A stretch of 64,000 nt of DNA from Cyclaneusma minus (Eukaryota > Ascomycota > Leotiomycetes > Marthamycetales > Marthamycetaceae), in NCBI GenBank assembly GCA_037179335.1, contig JAKZHN010000021.1, forward strand, positions 544,591 to 608,590. The letters run 5' to 3'. Of this stretch, positions 22,296 to 32,047 are shown piece by piece; the stretch's first letter is position 1; every line of letters starts with the position of its first letter. The notes beneath the pieces are model-generated. The model saw only the letters and a program-made list of their open reading frames with translations, was not told the origin of the DNA and made no database searches. The translations under genes and the position numbers were made by a program.

Positions 22296-23668
22296 TCACT
22301 TCGTACCATCCACTCTCGATTTCTTCAAGATGGGAAAGGACGATGTGGACTCCATATATTTCCGTGGATCCAGCTCGGCAATCTTGGCACTCCTCGCCTT
22401 GCCCTCAAACACAAATTCGGAGATCAGCTTGCCGGTCGCGCAACTGTTCTGGATTCCCCATACTGAGTGGCCGGCTGCTAGCAACAGACCTTTGGTGCCG
22501 GTTTCGCCGATTAAGGGTCCACGGCCTCCAGAAACGCTGGGTAGGTAGCAGGCCTGACGGGCGAGGATCTCGCCTTCGCCCATGGTGGTTGATACGCTGG
22601 CGCAGTAGTCGATGATGTCCTGGCAGCGATCTTGATCTGTCTCTACCTCGTCTGTCGTCTTGGGCAATGGCACTAAGGTATCGCCTTCGCCGCATGCGTA
22701 GACGGTTCCATTCGGTCGCGCATACATTTCTGGCGATACGTGGACGCCGTGTCGGCGAGTCACCTTCTTGGTTGCCTCATCGGTGCGTCCAAAATCATAT
22801 GGTAGAGTGATCTCTGAAAAAACGGCGTAGGGGGAGACGTCGGCTTTTATTACGACAGAGTGAGCTCGAAGCGCATCGATGCGCACGTCGGGGAAGATCT
22901 GCGAAGTCCAGGGACCAGCAGTTACCACGACATCGTCGGCATCGATGGTTTTGGATTCCTTAGATTCCTTGTCCGTATATGTAACGGACTTCACCTCACC
23001 ACTTGTATAGTCGATATTCGTCACCGAGCCGTAGACAATCTTCGCACCCTTCTCTTCCGACAACTCAGCCATGGATGTGGTAAACTGGTACGGATGCACT
23101 TGTGCCGTAGTCGAGGTATCGCCCAGCTCGGAATAGTTCCGTATGCACTCCGCGTCGAACCAGTCCAAGTCCTTGGGCAGACCCGCGGCTCGCAACTTGC
23201 CCACAGCTTTCTCATCCTGCTTTGGCAACTTCGTCCAGCTCTTGTCGGTCGAGGTTACATCTTCGCCGGTCTTGGGCAGCTCGTCGGGCAGATGGCGACC
23301 CTTCAGCTCGAGGGAGCCGCACGATACCTGACGGTATCCCCAGCGCCTGGCGCCGTCGTGCTCGGCAGCCAGCTCAGCATGGAGGCGGTAGGAGAGGCCG
23401 ACGAGACACGATGGATAGGCCCAGAGAGCCAGCAAGCCACCAGCCTTTCCACTGGCCCCGCCGGCGATCTTAGTGGCCTCGATGAGTGTCACGGAATGCT
23501 TAGCAGGATTGAAGGCGGGGTGGCGAGTGAGGAAGTATGCCGTCGTGCAGCCTATTATGCCGCCGCCTGGGGGGTGTTAGTGCTGTTGAGGTCGTCTTTC
23601 TCGCCGAGTTTGTTTGATGGATACGTACCGACGATGACAATGTTCCTCTGCTGCTCGCCTTGGGCCAT
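22296..23668 (-). CDS. FAD-dependent oxidoreductase of the DAO family, Tda3-like
   Basis: Two exons, 23629-23668 and 22296-23566, give 436 residues. The first exon encodes MAQGEQQRNIVIV, and the split codon completes the Rossmann signature: VIVGGGIIGCTTAYFL, a GxGxxG at residues 14-19. Then come LIEATKIAGGASGKAGG, the FAD-binding GG/ASG region of the D-amino-acid-oxidase (DAO) superfamily, and TAGPWTSQIFP. Near the C-terminus are GPLIGETGTKGLLLAAGHSVWGIQNS and a GKLISE tail, which form the second FAD contact. The overall layout resembles yeast Tda3 (YHR009C), a putative oxidoreductase linked to endosome-Golgi trafficking, but the substrate is unknown. There is no signal peptide or membrane segment. 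It is divergently transcribed from the peroxidase gene downstream, about 375 bp apart. Confidence 0.85.
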
Positions 23669-24043
23669 GATGGTTCCTGGATCGGTTTTATGGTTTGGCA
23701 GGTAGTGGAATCGGGCCTTGGCCCTGCGCCAGCTCTCATCCCACCTGCCAGCGCGCACAGCTCTTTGCGCGGCCCCCAGCGGCTACGCCTTCTGACGCGG
23801 GGCACGTGCTCCCGAGATATCCAGGCGCTGGCGATCCGCGCGAGCCGTTGGGGCGTGAAACATGCCTATGTCAGACGATCGAAGTGGTGTCACCTTTTGT
23901 CCGCGGTGCCAATTTAAGATGTTGCCAAGCCTGGCTGTAGCGACGGCGAGGGCCGCGCTGGTCAGCGACTACCGAGATGGGCAGCGCGGGGCGAGAACCT
24001 CATCTCTTTCATAATCAAGTTCCGAGATCTGCCAGATCTTCAT
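23669..24043. promoter_or_regulatory. Shared divergent promoter of the FAD oxidoreductase and GPX genes
   Basis: The two genes start outwards from this 375-bp stretch. A CACGTG E-box lies at 23803-23808; it is the binding core for bHLH factors in fungi. Both flanking genes are redox enzymes, so co-regulation is possible but is inference. Confidence 0.35.
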
Positions 24044-24808
24044 ATGCAACTGTCGCGCTCCCTCGCTCAGGCCGCCTTTAAAGACCCCAGCCAGAAACTT
24101 GCGCGCGGTGTGAAACACTCACGACCATTCTTCAACAGACAAAGCTTCCATAGAAGAACTGCAACCCCGCCACCTTACCATCACCAACAACAGAGACGAC
24201 TATACAGCAACATGGCTTCTGCTACTACCTTTTACGACTTCAAGCCCCTCGACAGTAAGTCTGCCAATCGTGTGAAATTTCATCTGCTCTTCCCAAGCTG
24301 ACCGCAATCCCGAACAGAGAAGGGCCAGCCCGTCGACCTCAGCGGCTACAAGAACAAAGTAGTCCTCATCGTCAACACCGCCAGCAAATGCGGCTTCACG
24401 CCCCAATACGACGGCCTCGAGAAGCTCTACAAGAAGATCAAAGCCGAGTACCCCGACGACTTCACCATCCTCGGCTTCCCCTGCAACCAATTCGGTTCGC
24501 AGGAACCCGGCACTGACGATGACATCCAGAGCTTCTGTCTCGTCAACTACGGCGTCAGCTTCCCAATCATGGGCAAGACCGAGGTCAATGGTGGCAAGGC
24601 CAACCCTTTGTATGAGTGGATGAAGAAGGAAAAGCCGGGTCTCATGGGCATGAAGCGCGTCAAGTGGAACTTTGAGAAGTTCTTGATTGGCAGGGATGGG
24701 AAGGTCAAGGGCAGGTGGGCGAGCATGACGAAGCCGGAGAGCATTGAGAAGGATATCTTGAAGGAGTTGAAGGAGGGTAAGGCGGAGGCAGCGAAGGCGG
24801 AATTGTAG
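24044..24808 (+). CDS. HYR1: Glutathione-peroxidase-like thiol peroxidase (Gpx3/Hyr1 type)
   Basis: Two exons, 24044-24254 and 24318-24808, joined by a GT-AG intron. From the first ATG the product is 233 residues. The first 56 are Arg/Ser-rich and free of acidic residues except one Asp, as in a mitochondrial presequence (MQLSRSLAQAAF to RRLYSN). A second ATG at 24212 gives the canonical 177-residue cytosolic form (MASATTFYDFKPLD). Use of both starts would dual-target the enzyme; this is inference. In short-form numbering, the peroxidatic Cys is Cys39 (NTASKCGFTP), with Gln and Trp partners in PCNQFG and VKWNFEKF. The resolving Cys is Cys88 (QSFCLVNYG). It is a Cys enzyme, not a selenoprotein. 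Yeast Hyr1/Gpx3 uses thioredoxin and acts as a peroxide sensor. Confidence 0.92.
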
Positions 24809-25606
24809 GGGAGGGATTCGGACTATGATACCTGGACTTTATGTGAATCTTTATTCCACCTCTCCATCTGAATCTCTGCTCCGGTCATCCGATACTTGAA
24901 TAAAGATCAACGACACGGGGACACTTGACCCATCTTCGGACAAGCTTCTAGGATCGTTTTACCGAATTGGGCCTGGTAACACTGACGAAGATAAGTGGCA
25001 GCACGGGAAGCCTCCTTCCTTATCAGAGTGAGGGGATCTCTTTCCCGACCATCGGCCTTACAACAACCACGCCATTTGGTACAACGACAGCCTTAAACCA
25101 CTGATGAAAAACTGCAATCCCCGTCTTTTGCCCCCTTTCGCGTCCCGCAACGCGTTTGTTCCTCCGTTACCGCGTAGGGCTACAAGCACGTGTGAGTGAT
25201 TATCACTTGAAGTGACAGGCTGTACCAAGCTCTCGGGAAGCTCCGGAGAGGGGTTATTCCCATTACCACGTCTGCTATTCGTAAGTCCTCCTTGTCACTC
25301 TAGCAAAGTAGCTCCCGCCGCTTGGTTCCAATATCTGGGAATGGTCTGTGGATCCATCCGATAAACATTTCTCATTCTTCTTGGGTAAATCTGGCTTCGG
25401 GAGGACTTTCTTATTTGGCAGTGTGATACAAGCATATATCTACCTGCCGCCCTCTCCTTTGATTGTTGTATTCCTATCCTCCCCTTTACTCTGAGTTCGT
25501 TCTACTACAGCTCTTGCGTAACTTTTCCACTACACTGGTGACTCTACAAACAGCTACTTGAACACCAACTGTCAATTGTCAACCCAGAGAGATTTCAACA
25601 AACACG
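24809..25606. promoter_or_regulatory. Upstream region of the copper amine oxidase gene with several GATA-factor sites
   Basis: I see HGATAR cores at 24989-24994 (AGATAA), 25020-25025 (reverse), 25200-25205 (reverse) and 25359-25364 (CGATAA). The third sits in a 13-bp dyad, AGTGATTATCACT. Fungal amine-catabolism genes are commonly controlled by AreA-type GATA factors under nitrogen limitation, so this cluster fits the downstream gene. A CACGTG core lies at 25187-25192 and an AGGGG stress-type core near 25243. Individual sites of this length arise by chance, so only the cluster is suggestive. Confidence 0.35.
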
Positions 25607-28258
25607 ATGGCTCTCGATCGTCTCAAGTCGGTCACTCAGCATGTGACTGGCACAACTCCTCCTCCCCACCCTTTCGATCCTCTTTCTAACCAGGAAATCG
25701 AATATGCCGTCGATGTCGTTCTCAAGGAGCGTGTAGAAGACGGTGGCAGGCTATACTTCAATGCCGTTACTCTGCACGAACCTCGCAAGAAGGAGATGAT
25801 GAAATGGCTGGCCGCTCCTGATACTACTTCTCGACCTTTGCGGATAGCCGATGTTGTGGTGATTGCGAAGGGTGGCAAGGTGTATGATGCTCTCGTCAAC
25901 TTGAAGGAAGGCAAGATTATTAGATGGGAGTCCACGGATGGTGTTCAGCCTTTGGTAAGTGACAGAGAGGTTTCAAACTCTTGAAGATATTTGACAACTG
26001 ACACTTTCTAGATTACAATGGAGGATCTGCAGGTTGTTGAACACGTGTGCCGACAAGACCCAAAAGTGATCGAGCAATGTGTGATCAGTGGTATTCCGAA
26101 AGAGGACATGCAAAAGGTCTACTGTGACCGTAAGTTCTTATACTCAAGATATTCCCGAGTCTGCTGTACAAACTTACTAACCAAATTTCAGCTTGGACGA
26201 TTGGGTACGACGAGCGTTTCGGAAGCAACGTCCGCTTGCAACAAGCACTCATGTACTACCGACCACACATGGACGACAGCCAATACTCCTTTCCTCTCGA
26301 CTTCTGCCCCATCTTTAATGCCGACACCCAAGAGATTATCCACATCGACATCCCCAAAGTTCGACGACCCGTCAACAAGGCAAAGCCAAACAACTACGAC
26401 GTCAACTCGATCGAAAAGGAGGGCGGCTATAGAACCGACATCAAACCCATCAACATCACACAGCCCGAGGGAGTCTCTTTCAAGATCGAGGGAAGGCAGA
26501 TCGACTGGCAAAACTGGAACTTCCACGTCGGATTCAACTATCGCGAAGGCATCGTCCTCAACAACATCCAATACAACGACAAAGGCACCATCCGCCCCAT
26601 TTTCTACCGCCTCTCCCTCGCCGAAATGGTCGTTCCCTACGGCAACCCGGAGCACCCACACCAACGCAAACACGCCTTCGACCTTGGCGAATACGGCGGC
26701 GGCTACATGACCAACAGTTTGTCTCTTGGCTGCGATTGCAAAGGTGCTATTCACTACATGGACGCCGCCTTCGTAAACCGCGCCGGAAACTCCACCACCA
26801 TCAAAAACGCCATCTGCATCCACGAAGAAGACGCCGGAATCCTATTCAAACACACCGATTTCCGCGACGACAGCGTAATCGTCACACGCGGTCGCAAACT
26901 AATCATCTCACAAATCTTCACAGCCGCTAACTATGAATATTGCGTCTATTGGATATTCCACCAAGACGGCACTGTCCAACTCGAGATCAAGTTGACGGGG
27001 ATTCTGAATACCTATGCCATGAACCCAGGCGAGGATTTACATGGCTGGGGCACTGAGGTCTATCCCGGCGTCAACGCACACAATCACCAACATCTCTTCT
27101 GCCTTCGCATCGACCCAAACATCGACGGGCCCTTAAACACAGTCTTCGAAGCCGATGCCGTCGCCGCTGATGCACCCGTCGGCTCGCCAGAGAATTTCTA
27201 CGGCAATGCGTTTTATGCCAAGAAAACGAAGTATTCGACGGCGAAACAGGCGATGTGTGATTATGATGGGAATACGAGTAGAACGTGGGAGATGGCGAAC
27301 GAGAATTGTATCAATCCGGTGAGCAAGAAACCGGTGAGCTATAAGTTGGTTAGTAGGGAAGTACCGCCGCTGCTCCCCAAGGAGGGGAGTTTGGTGTGGA
27401 AGAGGGCGGGGTTTGCGAGGCATGCTGTGCATGTTACACCTTGTGAGTTTTGTACTTTCTTATTTTTTTCGCTGCTGCATTTTTTACCCTCTTCTATCCT
27501 TTTTGTCCTTTTCGATTTTGCCAGTCTGTGTCGTGCGAAATCGTCTTCCCGTTCCCCGAAAACTTTGTCAAGTTGTGGTTTCTGCAACGAGATTACATCA
27601 GCACACAACAGGGCTTACAACAGGGCTTGTGGTTTAGTGGTATAATACTCCCTTAGCATGGGAGTGGTCCGGGGTTCGATTCCCCGCGAGTCCAGTAGTT
27701 GGAGGTTCAATTCCTCTGTTATCCATTCTTTTTGACTTTTTTCTTCTTCTTTTGATTTTCACATCGTTGCTGCAATTTTGCGTCGTTGGTTTTGCCAGCA
27801 TTTTTTGCCATTTTTCCCCCAACCTCTTTCTTGCCTGGCATCACCTCAACCCAACACCTCTAACAACCACTCCAGACTCAGACGAACAAATCCACCCCGC
27901 CGGCCGCCACGTTCCCCAGACATCCGGCGAACCCTCTATGGGTTTGCCGCAATGGATCGGCGACGGCACCGCCAACATTGAAAACACAGATATTGTGCTC
28001 TGGCACACTTTCGGTATCACGCATTTCCCTTCGCCGGAAGATTTTCCTATCATGCCGGCGGAGCCGATGACGTTGTTGCTGAGGCCGAGAAACTTTTTTA
28101 CGAAGAATCCGGCGCTGGATGTGCCGCCGAGTTACTGTTCGACGCCGAGTCAGATGAAGGCGCTGAAGGAAGGAGGGAAGGGGGAGGTGACGGATCTCAG
28201 AGATGGTGCGAGTAGGCTGGTAGTTTCTGGGAATGAGGGCAAAGCTTGTTGCAAGTGA
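25607..28258 (+). CDS. Copper-containing primary amine oxidase (topaquinone)
   Basis: Four exons: 25607-25954, 26012-26129, 26192-27442 and 27876-28258, giving 699 residues. This oxidises primary amines to aldehydes with release of ammonia and hydrogen peroxide. The catalytic base is Asp319 in AFDLGEYGG. The topaquinone precursor is Tyr403 in AANYEYC. The copper ligands are His454 and His456 (NHQHLF) and His622 (GITHFPSPEDFP). These sit two residues before the Hansenula polymorpha enzyme's D319-aligned set of Y405, H456, H458 and H624, as I recall that numbering, except the Asp, which coincides. The length is typical. There is no signal peptide and no C-terminal SKL-type peroxisomal signal (it ends ACCK). 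The last intron (27443-27875, 433 bp) is far longer than the others and contains a tRNA-Ala gene. The splice restores VTPYSDEQIHPAGRH, the conserved family junction. Confidence 0.94.
27623..27694 (+). tRNA. tRNA-Ala (anticodon AGC), nested in an intron of the amine oxidase gene
   Basis: The 72-nt sequence folds as a tRNA. The acceptor stem is GGGCTTG with CGAGTCC, including the G3-U70 wobble that marks alanine tRNAs. The D arm TGGTTTAGTGGTATAAT contains the A box. The anticodon stem CTCCC/GGGAG has the loop TTAGCAT (anticodon at 27655-27657). The variable loop is TGGTC, and the T arm CGGGG-TTCGATT-CCCCG contains the B box. The discriminator is A. It has no intron. It lies on the same strand as, and wholly inside, the 433-bp last intron of the copper amine oxidase gene. 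The transcript probably ends at the T-run at 27729. Confidence 0.93.
27698..27725 (+). pseudogene. 3' half of a second tRNA directly after tRNA-Ala
   Basis: Three bases after the tRNA-Ala discriminator comes a T-arm-like hairpin (GGAGG-TTCAATT-CCTCT, a canonical B-box core). It is followed by seven bases and an A (GTTATCC-A), which looks like the 3' side of an acceptor stem. No matching D arm or anticodon arm is present. It looks like a truncated tandem tRNA lying between the tRNA-Ala body and the terminator, so it may be part of the same primary transcript. Confidence 0.45.
27729..27733 (+). terminator. RNA polymerase III terminator for tRNA-Ala
   Basis: A run of five T, followed by a second run of six T a few bases on, lies about 35 bases beyond the tRNA-Ala 3' end. 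It is the first T5 run downstream, so the primary transcript should include the tRNA-like 3' half. Confidence 0.6.
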
Positions 28259-29291
28259 GGCGAAAAGTGAAGAGTCGAGGGCTAGATAGGAGAAGCGGAT
28301 TTATTCTGGAAATAAGAAATCTAGGGTTCGCGTTGGGATGGGTCATACGTAGGTCTTCTTGACTTGGTTCTGGTTGTAGTCTTAGGTCTAGCCAGCGACG
28401 GAAATGGTGAAATACGCTGCGTACTTAGGGCCTTATAACGATATACGGGGTCGGCATGTTTTGGAAAGACTGTTCAGCGCGACCAAGTTTACAACTGCTG
28501 CTTCCTCTGGGGTTATTCTCTGGAGGAAATTTTCGTGACTAATCTCTCTTAGAAAAGAGTGCGTATATAGGCCACGATGTTCGAATATTTCGACAGGCCA
28601 GAGAGACGACTGTTTTATCAAGTGGCACTTGTTGGCTTTGTGGTTAGCATGAGTTTCGTCGACGGCCCAAAAAGAAAAAAGGAATAGGGCCTCAAGACAC
28701 AAAAGGATAGGTCGGATCTGATTAAAGATACGGATAGGAAGCTCAATTGGGAAGCTCAATTGGTCGCACTGAGCGGTCTTTCCGAAGAATGCTGACCCCG
28801 TTTATCATTATAAGGCCTTGTCCGGTTTGAAGTCCCATTTACTCTACAGAAATTGATGTGAGAGAAAATGCGATAGATCATAGCTCAATGGGTACTGCTG
28901 AACAAGATTTGATATAAAATGAAGTCGTTGCCGAGCGAAAACTCATAAAGAGATCATTTTCAGAAGGAAGTCGAGGCACAATCATACAAGCTGCCTCCTT
29001 TGGGCAATATTACACAGGATCCTGAGCATCATTAAGCGAACATCGATGCATGGTTGGAAATCTGATAGCAGCCGTGATTACTATTCGGAACACATCAGCA
29101 ATGTGCCCTATATCTTACGCTAGAGCCCTAGAGCTACTTGACCATAACCCACTCCATATCTCCCAGCAACCGCAAAGAGCAATCTGTCAGGCCTACCCGG
29201 CCGAGAAGCATCCATAACTCCTATTTTGGCCCACCTTGTAACTCCATAACCGTAACCGAAGAACCGTAAATCCCTTCTCATCTCTCACCGT
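28259..29291. other. Intergenic region between convergent genes
   Basis: This lies between the 3' ends of the amine oxidase (+) and glutathione transferase (-) genes. A 108-codon minus-strand frame at 28433-28759 has no recognisable family. A perfect 13-bp tandem duplication, GAAGCTCAATTGG twice, lies near 28738-28764. I see no RNA gene. Confidence 0.4.
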
Positions 29292-30265
29292 TCAAGGCAA
29301 CGAAAAACCACCGTTAATAGCATCCGCCAGCTGGCTCGTATTCGGACGATTATGAGCATACCGCTCATAACTATCCTTGTACAGCTCATCCAAACTGGTG
29401 GTAGCCCGCACGTGCTCGTCAGCCTCAATAGCATCAACCCATCTCGCCCACCTGCTGCCCGGCTCTGGGTTGGGCCAACCGCGGTAGGGAGAGAGCACGC
29501 GAGAGCATCGGAGCATCCACGGCGCGAACTGAACGTCGACGTAGGTCATTTGCGGACCGAGGAAGAATGGGCCACTGGGGTCGCATGCGTCGACGAGTTT
29601 GGAGATTTCTTCCTTAAGTTTCTGTGTGAACTCGGCTTGTTTCTCGATATCTTGGGCTTGAAGGAGTTGGTAGAAGGCGGGAACGATGTTGCGGTTGATC
29701 TAAGCGTGTGTTAGTTTTCAGGCGGAGATGAAATCCGAGGCTACTCACGTGGTCGGCCCAGAGGCGGCTGGTAGCTCGAAGTTGGGGGTTACCGGTGGGG
29801 AGAAGAGGGTTGCCATAGCCAAGGTCCTCGAGCTGCGAATTATTAGCGTTGCATTTCGGACATGAGGAACAATGCTACTTACGTATTCCATCAGAACGGT
29901 ACTTTCTCCGCAGCCCCAGTCGCCATGACGGATACCTGGAACTAGCCCTCTCGGGTTGACTTCGAGTAAAGCCTGAGGCTTCTTGTAGGGGTCGACTTCA
30001 ATGTATTGATAGTGCATACCCTTGGCTTCCAAGGCGATCCATACACGCTGCACAAAGGGACTACATGGTATTAGCGGGGGTTTCTTCACTACACCTCACT
30101 GACGTCACCCGTTCAACCGAAACGGTGAACATTGGAGGGGACTCACCAGAAACAACTTCCAAATAATTTCAACTCGTTGTCTTTCGAGTGTTTCTTGACA
30201 GTATTGAGAGCATTTCCGCTAGCTCTCTTGTGGTAGGTTTTCTGTTCGTTGTTGTCAGAACTCAT
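29292..30265 (-). CDS. Glutathione S-transferase with omega-like CPFV active site
   Basis: Four exons: 30147-30265, 29883-30060, 29749-29832 and 29292-29699, giving 262 residues. The first intron splits the codon for Cys40 and restores the motif C-P-F-V (residues 40-43) after LKLFGSCF. This is the thioredoxin-fold active site of omega-class and related Cys-type transferases. Next are VNPRGLVPG (cis-Pro loop) and DWGCGESTVLMEY, with E-S as the glutathione gamma-glutamyl contact. The rest is the helical C-terminal domain (SRLWADH, PFFLGPQMTYVDVQFAPWML, the usual N-capping/hydrophobic staple region). Such Cys-type enzymes catalyse deglutathionylation and reductive reactions rather than classical conjugation. 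No targeting signal is visible. The start at 30265 is the first ATG giving a normal-length N-terminus, although the frame is open further upstream. Confidence 0.9.
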
Positions 30266-30429
30266 GGTTGAGAGTTGGTTTGGTAGCCCAAGTATTGGTT
30301 CCAAGGAAAGAGAACTGTGGTTGTGAAAGGAGAGGGAAGGAAAAACCAAGAAGGATGATAACTCTCGATATATATAGGAAATCACGCCATGACGAAAAGC
30401 ATAAATATGCACAATGACGCTGGCTGGCT

Positions 30430-31608
30430 TTAAGCGGTGGCTGCCCTTGAAAGGCAGGTCCTACTGAAAGCCTCTCCCAAATGGTTACATCGCACATGCA
30501 GATCTATACATACCTGAGTCTTCTTGACCTCCTTCTCTTGCTTCGCCAGATGTCTCTGTACACTGTTCTTCTTGACGCGGTCACTTTCCTCCAAGGTGTG
30601 CTTGTGAGGTCCAGCAACACCATCGCCTTTTCCATTTCCGCCGTTTCCGTTGACGCGCTGAATAGTGTAGAAGCGTTGGCCAGTGGCTCCAGGATGATTG
30701 GGTGGTAGGTTCACTTGGAGGACACCGAATGGAGCGCCTTGAGTTGTGCTTGGCTGGCTCGGGAAGAATGCGTTGGCACCTGGAGTTCCTCCACCATCCG
30801 GAACGAAATCCGGCTGCAGCGCGGCACCGGGGTAGTACTCGGTGATCTTGATCTTGACATCACAAAGATCTCGTTCTCTGGCTGTCCGCTTGCGCTTTCT
30901 CTTGGTCGGATCGTCGGACTTTGGTGTTCCCGGGGGGCGGCCCTTCAATCGACAGTCCCAGTAGTGGGACATGAACGGCTTTCTCTTGTATCTCTGGGTC
31001 GAGCGGTGGGAGTAGACATTGTCGACATGTGGGAAGTATGTCTGGAATCTGTATGAAATAAAAGTTAGCATCTCCTTTCCATACACAACACGAAGTCTCA
31101 CTTACTGCTCTTCGCTCAGATAGATAATATCATCGACATGGAACAGCCTGTTTCGCCATTCCTCAAGGTCCGGGGGATCGACAACCAATTTGGTGGCCAA
31201 GTGACTGTCCGACTTGTCCTCGTTGACCTGGGGTTCCGGGGTGTCAAAGACGTTATTCACGCTGTTCTCCTGCTGCAGGCGGGCAATGGCATTGTGCTGC
31301 ACCTGGGCCGGCGTCATGATGCCGAACTGGCCGGCATTGTGATTCTGCTGCGGCGCATGCGGGCTGCCATGCGGCTGGGGAATCAGCTGGCGATGGGCAC
31401 CGAGATTGACATTGTCGAAGGCATTGGCAGACTGGAAGGCGCCCGCCTGCGCCTGCAGATGGCGGAACTGCTCCTCGAAGACGGCATTCGAGGGGTCGAG
31501 GGCGGCGAGGTCGAGCGTGCCGGACTGGGATGCGAGGGTATGGTGTGGCAGATGCGGAGGGCCCGTCGGCAGCTGGGCTTGTGGTTGAAGAGCGCGGTAA
31601 GCGTCCAT
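30430..31608 (-). CDS. Unknown basic, probably nuclear protein with Gln/Pro-rich N-terminus
   Basis: Exons 31106-31608 and 30514-31048 are clear; the GT-AG intron joins YLSEEQ to FQTYFPHVDNV. The N-terminal 140 residues are Gln/His/Pro-rich and disordered. The conserved-looking core is about residues 150-250: LFHVDDIIYLSEEQ, YKRKPFMSHYWDCRLKGRPPGTPKS, then a strong basic cluster (KRKRKRTARERD) and CDVKIKITEYYPG. GRPPGTPKS resembles an AT-hook core and the basic run a nuclear localisation signal, so a DNA-linked role is possible, but I do not know the family. The C-terminus is ambiguous. Unspliced, the frame ends at 30430 (CLSRAATA). A strong donor (GTATGT) at 30513 could instead splice to a TAG immediately after an AG at about 30462, ending at KKTQ. 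The start could also be at 31677. Confidence 0.6.
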
Positions 31609-32047
31609 GGCTCCTCTGGTGTTTACGGCGGCGAGGAGTCGGCGTTGATTGCTGCTTTTACGCAGGCCCGCGATCAACTTGACAGCCGTCGTTCACAAAC
31701 GGAGTCCCGCGCTAGTGGCGTCACGTGACTGGAGATCCAGCCTTATCCCTCTTATCTACTGAGCTCTGAGACCAAACAAATCCGGGGAAATGACGTCGAC
31801 GGCGCGAACAAGGCACACGACAGCAATGATACTTGATGTATGTACTCTGCCAACGGTAAGAAACCAAAACCACGAAGACGGGACTCCCGGCCCCCCGGGA
31901 GATAGCTACTGGCATTTCCTAAGGTCTAGACTCCAGCGGAACTAAGTCATTCCTTGTCAACTTGAACATCCTCAGTACCATTGGTATTTCATTCTGGCAC
32001 ATCTTTCTCTCAAATCTCAACCCTCAGGTCAGACCATACCCGCAACC
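31609..32047. promoter_or_regulatory. Divergent promoter region with an E-box
   Basis: The unknown nuclear-type gene (-) and the transporter gene (+) start outwards from this 439-bp stretch. A CACGTG core at 31722-31727 sits within GTCACGTGAC, a longer 10-bp palindrome typical of bHLH binding sites in fungi. Which gene it serves cannot be told. Confidence 0.35.

Noticed and set aside
26188..26823. 211-codon minus-strand frame inside the amine oxidase gene
   Set aside because: A shadow of the well-supported amine oxidase exon 3, caused by its codon bias.
28433..28759. 108-codon minus-strand frame between convergent genes
   Set aside because: No recognisable domain, unusual composition and no gene-like context.
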